From contig OZ038320.1 of assembly GCA_964035795.1 (NCBI GenBank), positions 24,616,118 to 24,680,117 on the forward strand: a DNA stretch of 64,000 nucleotides, given 5' to 3'. Shown here one piece after another: positions 37,026 through 49,936 of the stretch (position 1 is the stretch's first letter; the number at the start of each line of letters is the position of its first letter). The notes below the pieces were generated by a model that was given only the letters and a program-made list of their open reading frames with translations, was not told the origin of the DNA and ran no database searches. A program made the position numbers and the translations under genes. This DNA comes from Pterobdella sp. o SKG-2022. Lineage: Eukaryota > Annelida > Clitellata > Hirudinida > Piscicolidae.

Positions 37026-40000
37026 GTTGAGAATAAAGCAATTCTAAATGGTAAGAATAATTAGTTTGTAAATTTCGAATTATATTTAACTAAAAAGATC
37101 GAAATGAGAAACTAAATTATTGGAATAATTATACGAAATAATATTGTTTTTATGTAAAAATCTTTTTAACCGAATTAAAAAATTTTCTTTCAATGTAATA
37201 AAAATCCATTAGACGAAAAGTTGATTATATTCGGTAGCGTGGAGTTTAAATTTAATAAACTACTGAAAAATTATCAATTTCCAGACCGCACGGACTTTTA
37301 GCTTTTAACACTTATTTAAATTGAAAAATTTTTTAAATATTCCTAAAATTTTTAACAAATATGAGTCCAAAGTCAAGTGTTGCATCCATATTTTGGAGAA
37401 AAACTGAGAAATGTTGGTGTACAAATTTAAAATTTTTCAGAAAAAATGGCTATAATGTAATTAATCAGCATCTTTTCTTGACCAAAAATCAAGCTTTTAT
37501 TCTGCCAAGCTATAGATCAACCCAAGAACGGGAAACTAAATATATAAAAATTCTTTATTGACTTTATTTCGAACCAAAATATTATTGCCACTAGTATAAA
37601 AATAACCTATAAAAAATGCATGTTTCATAGTTTTCACTGCGGAAAATAATCTTTAATGTGCAACTGAGTAAGATCTTTTGTAACTACCATTATCTGAATA
37701 AAATTTCAGGATATTAAAAATCAATACTTGAACTCGTAGAATATAAAAATTATCACAAATGCATGCATATATGCTGCTTACAAGCTGTCAGACAGTTTAG
37801 ATTTTATTTGAAAAAATTATTACTCTATATTTTTTAAAAAATATTATTGATTCGAATTTAAACTTTCTTAAGTTCTATAATATAAATAATAAAAGATTCC
37901 TTTTTAGGGTACAGTTTAGGCATTTCTTTAAGAGATTTAGCTGCTTGTTACTATAAAGTTTAATGTTGCCTTATCAAGTATTTGAATTCTTTTTATGTAT
38001 TTTTTGTTTAAATAAACACGAAACATTCTGTTAGAAAATGTAAAAAATGATGAGTTACAAACTTTCAAGTTCATAAACCTCGCTTTCATTACAGAGAAAA
38101 TTTTAGAATGAAAGTTTGTAAATGGTGGAAAAATAGATAAAAAGCATTTTAAATTTATTGATGATTTTTATTTTTTTTAGATTTAAAAAAATTTAATTTT
38201 TCAATACTTATGCCAATAATTTATGACTTCCTAAAATTTTGGAAGTTGTAAGCTGTATCTCACTTGTTGCATACAAACCCACCAAACAAAAAACAAAGCT
38301 GAAAATTACAGCAAAAAAAGTGAAAAAATTGAAAAAAACTAAATAAATAAAATATTAGAAAAAGATAATGATTAATCTTTTAAAGACAATGACATGGGAC
38401 GAATGACTATAGGGGACGACAAAGAATGACTGAAAACCTTCTGAGCGATGTTTCAAATAGCTATAACTCATACATCAACTGCTTGTTTTTCCTTGCTTCT
38501 CAAACAGTTTTTTATTCATTTTTTTCTTTGAAAAATGAAAAATTACATGCTTTTCCATGCAAGTTTTATGTTTCAATGATTTTTATCCATTCTAATTTCA
38601 TACTGTGAAATTGCAAAACATCTTTCAAAACATTTCCATTCGAAGTATTTATTCTCTAATGCAACTAAGTTTGAATAAATTTTTATTTTTTAAAAAAATT
38701 TAATAATTGAACATTCTTATATAATGTATTTCTTTTTCTAAATACTTCAAGCCTTTTAAATAATTAAAACCATTTCAAATTAAGCTCCTTGTAACAGCCA
38801 TAATTAGAATTCTACATTTTTTCTTCAGTTAATGATTCGACTTTTGTGGTTTTCAGCTGTGATGTTACAATTTTTTCATTTTCTTTTTACAATCCATACA
38901 GTTCCATAGTTACTATTTTAGAGTAGAAGACATTGACTCAGTCAAATGATGTATTCAGCTCATTATAACTTCGGTTTCCTGTTACCATTCAAAACTATAG
39001 TTTCAACTCGAAAATTGCCTTGTCTTTTGAATTTATTAAATTTTTCAATTCTTTATTATTAGCTTCATTATTGTTACAAAATTAATGCAGCACGCTGTTT
39101 GAAAACAAGTTTTTGCAATGTGTTTAAAATTTTTGAATAATTATAAAGGAAGAGGGCTGTAAGTGGGTTTATAAAAGCTTGCGGACATTCTTGAGAAAAG
39201 GTGATGAGGGTAGGTTCATTAGAAAAAATTCTAAAACTTTGGAGAAATAATAATATGTAAAATAATATAATGCCCAAACAATATTAGTCCCAAAATAGAA
39301 TTGAGATATATATTTGACTTTGAATGGTTCAAGAGAACATTTGTAAGTTCAAGAAAATGTTCCACTAAAATCTTTAACGCCCCGTTAAATTTCATTGATG
39401 CTTCGAGTATATAATAATTATTGAGATACAAGAGTTCTGTATTTAAACTGCTATATTTAAAAGTATTTTGTTTGAAAAGATCTAAAACAACAAACAGAAA
39501 GGCAAAAGTTTTAAGGTTGAAAATAATTTCAAGTCAAAGTCGTTTCAATCTTTTGGGATTATTTTGCAGTATTCAATTAATTTTAAATAAAAATACAGCA
39601 TTTTTTACTTTCAAAGAAAGAATTTAAACAAAAAGTCAAATTTTGCATTGTTTCTCTTGGGATCTTTTACATTAAGCCCAGAAACTTTGCTATAAATTTA
39701 TAAGTTTTATCATAATATGAAATAATGACATAAGAAATTTCTCTGCAGAGACGGTTTTGTATATAAAAAATAAAAGACTTCTCAAAAGTTTTTGGAAATA
39801 TAGCTGGGAATGTTTAGGTTATAGTAGGAGCAAGTTATACTTTGAGATTAAAATTTCCAAAGTGAGACAGTTTTATATGAATTTATTTCTAAAAAACGTT
39901 TATTTTTATGGTAGATTCTATCTCAAAAACTAAAAACATTATTCAAGAAAAAATGCATTTGATGTCTTTAAAGATAACTAAATTTATAAAGTTTTAAATC

Positions 40001-43000
40001 TCAATAAATTATACTAAAAGTTGGCAAAGGTAGTTATCAAAAACAACAAATTAACTTTTTTAAAGTTATATTAAGTAAGACTTATTTAAAGTTAAAAACA
40101 AAAGAAATCTGTAAGAGAAAATGCATAAGCTTTCCTCAAATTATCTCTGCAATGTATCTCAATCTACACAACATGTAGACTGATCAATCAAAATGTTATT
40201 ATTTCATATAAATATTGGGAGTTTATGTGGATATTGTTTTTATAACTAACTGTCTACATGACTGTAAAGTTTCTGAAGCTTGTGTCTAACAACTGTTAGT
40301 AATATGTAGTTATATGCTGGAAAGAAACCTTCAAAAACTTAATCTATACATATAACTTTTATAACAATTCAATAAACTTGGAAATAAATATTAATAAAAA
40401 AATTATTGAATCAATCAGTCAAATTTTTGCCTTTTTTTTGAGTTTTCCCAAATCTTTATGTAAATGATCAAGCAATGAGTATGTTGAAATAAGTTTTCAA
40501 AGCCTGTGCTAAAAATTTGTAAGCATAAAGGATAGTCAAATAAAAGAACTTGGATTAATCATGCGAGAAAACTCGTTTTCTATATGTTAAAAAAAGTGTC
40601 TGTGCAAAACATGAGAAAAGGCGTGTATAAAATAGCAGCTGTGCATATAAGAAATAAAGGTTTTAATGTTGTTGGTCATTATTCCTTTTTGATGTTCCCT
40701 CCAAGGTGTTTCTATGTTACTTCGGAGGACAATTGCAAAGCTTAGAACAGGATTCTTTTATTGAGTTTATACATAGTTTCAAGTCATATATTTTAGTGAG
40801 TTATAATGAAATGAACTAATATGAGATAAGTGTTTGTAATTACAGTTAGAGATTAAGTAAGAGCAATTTCATAGCGAGCATTCTAAGAAACAAACTAACA
40901 ATATTTTTCTAGAGTATCGAAAAGATGCTTATGGGTTTCAAAGAAAAATAGACTTTAACACAACACTCAAGCCATAACACATAACCCAAAACTTATTGAT
41001 TTACACTAAAACTGCCGTTTTGATATGAAGAACTAATACAAGAAATTTATTTCTTTAGGGAATATCAATAAACGCAATCCAAACGCTCGCACAAAGCCTG
41101 CAATTCTTACTGAGTAGAGATATTGCTTACATAAAGCCGCCCTCCTACTCTAAATACCATACTTATATGATCCAAGCCATATTGCTTTCATGTTGAAAAA
41201 TTCAATTGACTAATTTGAATGATTTTTCAAAATTTGCAAAAAATTTCTCATTTCACTCTGGCTTTTTTCGAACTTTGAGAAGTCTGGCATGGGATTTGAA
41301 AGTCACAATAAACGTTTAAATTACTGAAATCATCACAAAATGACCGTAACTCTTAACATTATTTTGTTTTTTTATTTGTTTTTACCACATGTTAGGGTTT
41401 CAAAACCTTTTCCGAATAGTGTGAATATCTGAATTTTTGAAGCAGGTTTGATAGAAGCTTTAACGAACTAAAATTATTTTATACCACTCATAACATCGTG
41501 CTAAACGTTTTCATTGCTTTCACTTTTGACAAAAGTGAATTTAACATGGAATGTAATGAAGCTTTTGTCGTGTGAGCATAAATACCTCAACAATAGATAA
41601 TCACCCCCATCAACACCATGTACAATCGCTTCATTATCATTCATGCACTACCATCTCATTTAAATAATTACCTTTGTTAAGGCATTTCTGAGCTAAAATA
41701 GTTTCCATTTAAGATTTCTTTTATTACGAAGAATTTAAAAGGATCTCACATTAAAAAGTAATAAAAGTGGCGTTAGCGCTTTCAATTATGCTACAAGATA
41801 TGCACATTTTGTGAAGATTATTCAAAAATAAACCCGAATCGGTTGTTTATAACTTTATGACGCTCCAGCGCAAACCACGAGCAAAACCTTGCTGCTTTAG
41901 TTTAAAAAATAAACTTTTCCTCGAATATAATACTTTTATGAAACAAAAATTGTGAAGTTTATTCATATTGATGCATTTCCATTGAACGCCTGCAACGAAT
42001 TGATGAGGTTGCCATAACGAAGTGCAGGACTTGTTAAAATTCAATATTTCTCGATGAGTATCAGGGTGTAGTTGATGTAAAAACTATTTTTTTAAAATAC
42101 TTTTTAAATCATGATCTACTGCATAGAAAAAATTGAATTTTTTGTTTAAATTTGTTGATAATTGCCAGAGTTATCTACAGTTTATTTGGAAGAGTCCCAA
42201 GAGGTATTTAATGACTTCTAGGTCATTTCACGATCTGCCAATTCATCGATGCTGCTCTGTGATTGGATTGAACAAATTGAAGAATTTTCACTTTTGAGTT
42301 CTTTGTTTGAATCTCACAGATAAGAATTTTTAATAAACACCAACCTTTTGCTTGCCTAGAAGGTTTAAAAATGATAAAAGGGAAAAAAGTTTGAGCATGT
42401 AAATTAATTCAAAAGAATAACTATTTCGAGTGCATTTCATACATAACAAATGAAAGAATAAAAAATTGATAAAATAAAATCAACATATCAAAAGATGAAA
42501 ACGATTTAAAAATGCTATTTTGTCAAGATGTATTGTCTCGTGTAGCAGATTTCTGAATCAACTTAATGTTTTTAATCATGTATTAATTCTTAATGGCTTA
42601 ATGACGGGAAAAAAATCTTATATTGTACTTTTATCATTAGAGCTTTCCATTTCATATGAACCTTTCCAAAAATGATTTTTTATCTAAAATACATCAACCG
42701 TGAACACAAAAGATAAAATGAAACCATGAAAAATTATATTTATTATACAAAATTTGTTCAAGTCATTGGAAAAAATATACATAAAAACATTATCACTACA
42801 CGCCAAGTTTAATACGTCTTCAAATCATTTGAAACTATTGCAATAAAGCATGAAAACTTCATAAAAAATTGAAATTTCATAGTATAAATATGGTAAAGAC
42901 AAAATACTTCATCCAAAAAAACATTGAATTCTATTGAGTAAATATGTGAAATTGCTTATATAGATAGAAAGAAACATTAAGTAGGTATAGAGCAAACTGA

Positions 43001-45026
43001 AATTTACGCGGCTTAATGAAAGCCTCAAGGCATGTAAATCAACGTTAAAATTAAAGAGACTGCGAGTAACTTGATCGACTAATATGCTACTATTGCTACC
43101 TTGGTCTGACCATGCATTGTCAAAATGTGAAGAGTGACTTGGAAATTGGTGTATGCAAGGCAATGCGCTCAATGGTGGTGCGTGAAGATGGGGTATTGAT
43201 TTTAATTTAATATATCGCGGAAGTTTTAATACTGTGGAAGATTGAAAGTCTGGAAATTTTTTGAAAATCGAAATAATTTTTCAATTTATTTAATGGGTAT
43301 ATTGGTTGATTTTAGCTTATATAAGAACAAAAGATTTGATACAAGAGTGAGTCATGAAAGCAGCCATAAAGAGACAATCTATGGCACAGTTCAAATAGGC
43401 CTTTAAAGAACATCCATAATAAACACTTAAACAGTCTGTATTCATTCCTTTTAAATTTTTTTCCGCAACAAAAAGTTTTCAATATGAACAGTAAGTTTAA
43501 ATTCTTATTTTCAAGCATACTTGAAATGTATTTTGAATTCTGAAAAACGTTTTTTATAGACTTTTTAAAAACAAATTTTAAGCCCTGGGTATGAAAATTT
43601 TTAGCTTAAATATTCAAAATAAACCTTACACTAGAATTCGCCTGCTTTGATTCGGCTTTGAAATAGGGATTTTATTGTCTGCTATGTTTTATGATCTGAA
43701 CAAAATTTTTTTGTGTGTAATTGTGAGTTAATACAATTTCGCTGAAGTTTTCATGTATTAAACTTTCATTTTGTGGTAAAAATAGACATTTTCCATTTTT
43801 GCAAAAATTTGATTTGCAAAAGTATTCAAATTTATTATCATGATTGAAAGCTTAGCTGATGTGAACCTATACAATCACTTGAATATAAATATTTCACGCA
43901 GAAATTTATAAAATAACTTGGCGTTTCAAGCCCATTTAACTTAAATGAATTTCATATAACTTTGTGGTGATTTATCTATTGAATGAACGTGTTGACATCA
44001 TAGAATTTGTTTCATCATTATACAAATAAAAAGTTGAAATATATTGAAGCAAGCACCAGAAAACAAAAAAGCGTGCATTTGAAGCGCTTTTTAAACAAGA
44101 AAATGACAAAATAATACATTTTTATCTTCCTAGTTGGCTATAAAGATATAAAATAAAGATATAAGTCTTTAGCTTGCGAGCAAACTTACTATAGTTCCAT
44201 GTACGAAAAATAAAATAAAAATAGCAGACAAATTAGTATGAATCCAAGCCATGGATACACTCTCTATCTTAAAACTTATGCATAACCCTCAAACATTACA
44301 AACTCTATAATGGAAACGGTTTAATTTAGGTCGATAAAAGTATTTTTTTCTGTTATAAAGTGTTTTTTTTGTTATTGCAAAATCTGATATTTTAAGAGAG
44401 AAATCATTTTTGGTGTTATCTGCTGCGCAGAGTCTGCTTATCATGCGAGCTTTTATTCTCCATCAAATGACTTTTTCATATCTCAAAAAGTCTTATCTTT
44501 CTCTAAATAGTTATCAATGCTTTCAAAAATTCCCGTTTTCTATAATATTTTATTGAAGAGAGCCGTCTCAACCGAGATAGAAATCATCTTTTATATATTA
44601 CAGCAAGTTACTATGACATTAAAATCATTTTTCATACTTTAAAGTGTGGTTCCTCATTTTAGTTTTCTATCATGAGAATCTCAAGTTGTAGGGTTTTCGT
44701 TGTAAAAAATTAGATGAGTTTTTCAAATGAATTTTCACGCAAGAACCAAATTATACAAATATTTTATTTAACCTCAGTGTACATTAGTTTTGAAGCTATT
44801 GTTTATGATAACGTTGTACTTTTCAAAAAATTATAGTTTTATTCGTCCAATAAATAAATATTTCTGTTTGCTTCTAAAACAAAAAATATTTCGAAAAGTA
44901 TTTTTTCAGTTTTCAAAATCATTAAAAAAATTTTTAAAAATTAAAAAAAAAATCGAAACAACCGGTTAAATTATTAAAAAATTTTTTTAAATTGTTCAAA
45001 CCCATTTAATTCTCCACTCATAACAG
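37026..45026. other. Long probable intron, nothing firmly recognised
   Basis: About 8 kb of AT-rich sequence. One G+C-richer patch on the minus strand (42995-43200) has an 87-codon frame, noted in the findings. The other frames (37361, 38426, 39421, 41847, 43312) show no motif. Confidence 0.4.
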
Positions 45027-48000
45027 ATTTCCAACCATTGAGGGCCATAGAGTTTTGTCAATGGGAATCTTTGGAGCTGTCGTGCCCTCAACAGCATTTC
45101 ATACTGGTCTCGACCGCCCTGTATGGTCGCATGGCCACCGGTCGGTGCACTCCTGTCGACTTTTTCACCGAGTGAGTAATTTGTGTTCATGAACTTTTCA
45201 ATGTTTTAATACGGCTTAACTCATGATAATGGTTTTGTTGTAGGATGTATTTGTGGTTTTTTTGAATTTGAGTTGTTGTGTTGATAATGTCGAAAGATTG
45301 TAATAATTATTTGTTTGAAAATGTTTGATAGCATTTTTATTTTTAAAAAGTTTGAATGATTGCAAAGTTTTGAAAAAAAAATGATTTAGGTTGAAGTAGG
45401 ATTAGAAAAACATAGAGCTGAAATATCTAAATGAAATATCAAAATTTAGTAAATTATTTTCGTTGACTAAATCTTTTAAATACGTTTTATTATGTTCTGA
45501 TGATATAGTAAAAAAAATTTTTATCGTAAGTGTTTTATTCTTTTTTTTGATTGCACAGTAAACTTGTGAACGTCCATGCATTTCATCGCCTGTTATGAAA
45601 CCTCGCTGAATTATTTAAATAAATATTTTGTATTTACGCTCATGATAGGTGTGCTATGCAGTTTTGAAACCAATGGGACTTTTTAATAATTATTTGTGTT
45701 TGTGGTTTTTCTTTGATGTGTTTAGAAAGTATTTTTAATTAACCACATTCATCTAAAATAGGAAAAGTTGAAATACGAAGAGTTTCAACTGAATATTAGA
45801 TTGGGGAGTTGATTTTAGATTTCTTAGTATAGTATGCTTGTTTTTTATTTTATAAAAATATATATTTTATTTGCTTTTGAATTTATTTATTTTTTATTTC
45901 CATAAAATCTAGCATAAACTTCCCAATATTAAACTAAATATATTTTTACTTCTTCCAAAATAATAGCTAAAGAAAGTTGGAAATTCAAATAGGCGTAAAC
46001 AATTTATGTTTGCAATATTTCAAGTATCTGCAGTTGGAAATTTTAAATTTTCTTTTATCCCAAAAGTTGACGATTAGCAGTCAATTTGATGAGAATTTGC
46101 AGTTGAAGAAACAGTGAGTTTTTGAAAATCAAAATAAATACTTTATTATGAAATAAAAACACAGAAAACAAAAGTATAAATTGAAATTATCTAGCATATG
46201 TAGATTGCTTTTTCGATTATCAAATTGAAATAAATGCTTATTTGTAAAACACAACCCAATTATAGTGCATAAAACTGCAAAAAGATATAAAAAAGAGAGT
46301 AAAAATAACATAAAAGTGGAAATGTGAAAAGGCAATAAAAATATGGTAATGAAAAAATAACGACAAAACAACTTCATAATTTTATAACTAGGACTGCAAT
46401 TCTCCGCAAAGCGTTAACAAAGGCAAAACTCATTGTTACTACCTCTAAATTTACCGTCGTGTAACTACCAACTCTCACTGTCAAGACTATCCTCCATTCC
46501 AAGAAATCCAACTTATCTAAATAGAATTTAAATTTAATTTTGAAAAAGAATTTTTAATGAATTTTCAAAAAGTAATTTAGTTTTTAACTGTTGGGATCAT
46601 TAGTGGATAGATTTTCCTCATCAATCAAATAAAACCCAGCCACCCCAAACACTGTCATTTAATTGGCACACACTTCCAATTCAATCAACTTTCTAAATTA
46701 ATCTCAACATTTCTTCATTCACTTTATATTATTATAAAATTATTTCAAATATATTAGTTATTTTAAATGTTTCAGTTAATATACTCTAAACCACGAGTAA
46801 CCCTAAACAACTCACTTAAGATTCCACAAAATATAAATATAAGCCAAACATCAGCTGTTTCAAAGTTCAAGTATATTGAGATACGAATTGTATTTAATGA
46901 TGCTAACCCTTCTTCTCATTTCAGGTGCTACATAGATGTGGTGGGACGAATGCACAAGCTATGTTCTGGTCCGTATTAAATGCTTTTTTTCAAAATTAAA
47001 CGTTTTATTCGAAAAAAAACTTTTCCATTGAATAGTTAATTTTTTCCATGCGCTTGGAAGACTTTCATGAAACTTTAAGATGAAGAATTTTCAAAACCTT
47101 CTTTTCAAACTAAGACACGTCCTAGATAACAAAGGTGGAAATCAGTAATACAGCTTTGCCAAGAAAACTTGTGTCTAGAATAAAAGTTTTTAAAATTTTT
47201 CATCCTACAACATGTTATATAGCGATTCATTTTTAAAATAATTGTTATCTTACTTTTTATGCTTAGTCAATACACTCAGATATACTTTTCTTCATGAATT
47301 TACTAAAAGTCACAACAGAATTATTAAAAGGAAAGCTATGTATATTTTACTTTGGGAATTGATTTATTAAAAATTGCTTATAATTTTAGTTCAAAATTTC
47401 CATGGTGTCTTTAAGCTATGACTAAATTCCATACTTGCATCTCTCAGTCGCTCTTTCGAGCTAAAATGCCATAAAGTAGCCTGCCGATAGAAAATTCAAT
47501 TTTTTAATTTACTTCATCCTATATAGCTTTTTTTGTAGTCATTTTTGTCGTTAATGCCACATGGACTATACATGATTCGTATTTATTGCTTAAATATATC
47601 TTTAGAATCACTCATATTTTCATCAACTGAGTCTGATGGCAGTGAAGAAAACCCCAAGCTTGATTAGTTTATAAATTTCAAAAAAGAAATTTGTTTTTTG
47701 AATTAAGATTTTTAATTTCGATGGTTAACTATTAGAATATTTCATACATAATAGTGCAAATAATCAATAACTACGAAAAAATGGACAAGTGTGGAATAGT
47801 CAAAGTTTAAATTCACAGAGAGCAATTTATCATGAATAAAATGTTTAATGAATTAGCTCTATCATAAAACGCTAGTTTTATGACTTCAACTTATGGTATA
47901 CATAATTAATATACCATGATATATAACCAATATACTTTGATATATTACTGGCAATCTGTTCTAGGACGTAGAAAATGTAGCTTGAACAAGACTGAAAAGC

Positions 48001-48078
48001 AGAATTTCTTCCAGGGAGACCAGCCTTGTCGTAAAGATTTACACAACTATTTGGAGGTCAACTACCAGTGTGTTAAAG
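45027..48078 (+). CDS. SUEL-type lectin domain, three exons
   Basis: Exons 45027-45171, 46925-46968 and 47965-48078 join in phase. They read [19 protein letters not shown], then [49 protein letters not shown]. This is the full SUEL/Gal_lectin pattern: an early Cys and E-x-L-x-L-x-C-P strand, Y-G-R before a Cys, a C-x-x-x-x-x-x-x-x-x-x-x-C pair, then D-x-C, YL-x-V-x-Y-x-C at the end. Such domains bind galactose or rhamnose in sea-urchin egg lectin, and occur in latrophilins and EVA-1. Confidence 0.9.
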
Positions 48079-49841
48079 GTATTTCAATTGCTGATAGTTT
48101 CTTCATGAAGTTCAAAGTTTTGAGGTACATTAAGACTTGTATAACATTTAATTTTTGAAATCTATCTGGTATTTTGTAGACTAATACATCAAATTTAGGT
48201 ACTTGATTTATGGAAAGTTGTAATAAAGAGTTCACAAAAATACGCTTGTGTTACTCAGGTTACGTTAAAAACTATTTGGGAATCATCAGTCTGATATGTC
48301 GTGTTCGAGTAATTTTAAATGATTTAGATACTGAATTACTCTAAGTTAATGAAGTTTATAAATAACTAACTTACTCAATTACGGGTTTTCGAGCGTAATA
48401 ATCAACTTAGTCTACATAAAAATCTTATTTTAAAACCTGAAAAAAATTTATTTTAACTCATTTAAAACTCGCATTATTCTATGGTTTCAAAATTTAATAG
48501 AATTTAATTTTTCATCATTTCAGATATATCTTTATCGGAATTAGATTATAAAATAGTTTATAAAATATTTATGAATAAATGCAAATCACATTAAACTTTA
48601 AAAATACTCTCACGGTAGCGACAAAATATTCTAAATCATCAGAACATTAAACCCGAGAAGCTTAAAACTTTCATACGCATAATCGCTTTTATCAAGACTA
48701 GCAGATAAGTTAGAAAATTATTTATAATTTTATATGTATCTTGAGGTATCAATTATTCATCGTCGTTCTCGCTATGTTTATAGGCAAATAACCAAAGAGG
48801 TGTTTGCAAAAAAAGTATGAGACATTTTTATTTCAAGTCTTCCTCAATGTTGGGTCTGTAATTTACAAAAAATAATCTTGACTTGAAAACTGTATCTTGT
48901 TCGGGATATTTTCAAGATGAATATATTTTTCGCTCACTCCAGATGAAAGCTGATTTCTTAATCTCACAATTGAGAAATTCAAGAATAATTTTTGAAAAAA
49001 TTAATTTTGAAGATAGAAAATACCTTTAAGACGTGACAAGAAAAGTCGATATGGATAAATAATGAAAGATAATATCAGTATAAAATGATGTGTAGTCTTA
49101 ATAAGATGCTATTTCATTGCCTCCATTGCATCAAAGCTTAATTCTGTTAATTAAAAAAACACTTACAGGACAAACTGCTGAAGCCAATTTTTATCAAAAA
49201 ATAAAATTTAAAATAATTTTTAATTGTCGAAACACGCACATTTTTATTTTTCTATGGTTTATTTCTATTATCCAGTTGAATTTTTTAAAGTTTTTTGATA
49301 TTTTGATATTCAATATTGATTGAAATACGTTTTTAACATTGAAAAAAATTAAAACTACTTTTCAAAGCCGAAAATAATGCCGATATACAAACTGAAAGTT
49401 ATAAACTGACATGAATACAAAAATTTTATTTTAAAACTGAATTTTCGATAAATGCGTTTTGTCAAAATACTCAAGTTTTTGAAGGATCTCATTCAAAATA
49501 AAAATTGTGTCTTTACTAAAAATATTTGGTGTCAAACTAAATGTGAAACACAATTTCCGCACATAATAAAACAATCCAATAAAATATTTGTTTAATACTG
49601 AGACATACCTTCTAAAAAAGCTTCAAAAAAATTGTCAAAACCGAAATGAAAATTCATAAAACTCAAAAACTAATTCAGAAAGTAGTAGAGATAAAAAAAA
49701 ACTTTGAAAGAATTTTCAAAGATCATTTTGACAATGGTGTTAGGCGCTTCTTTCTATCATTCTATACTTACATAGCGGTTTTATAATTTCATAATTAACT
49801 TTTTTACTCTTTTTCCAAAAATTTGATTTCAAATCGATTTT

Positions 49842-49936
<95 letters not shown>

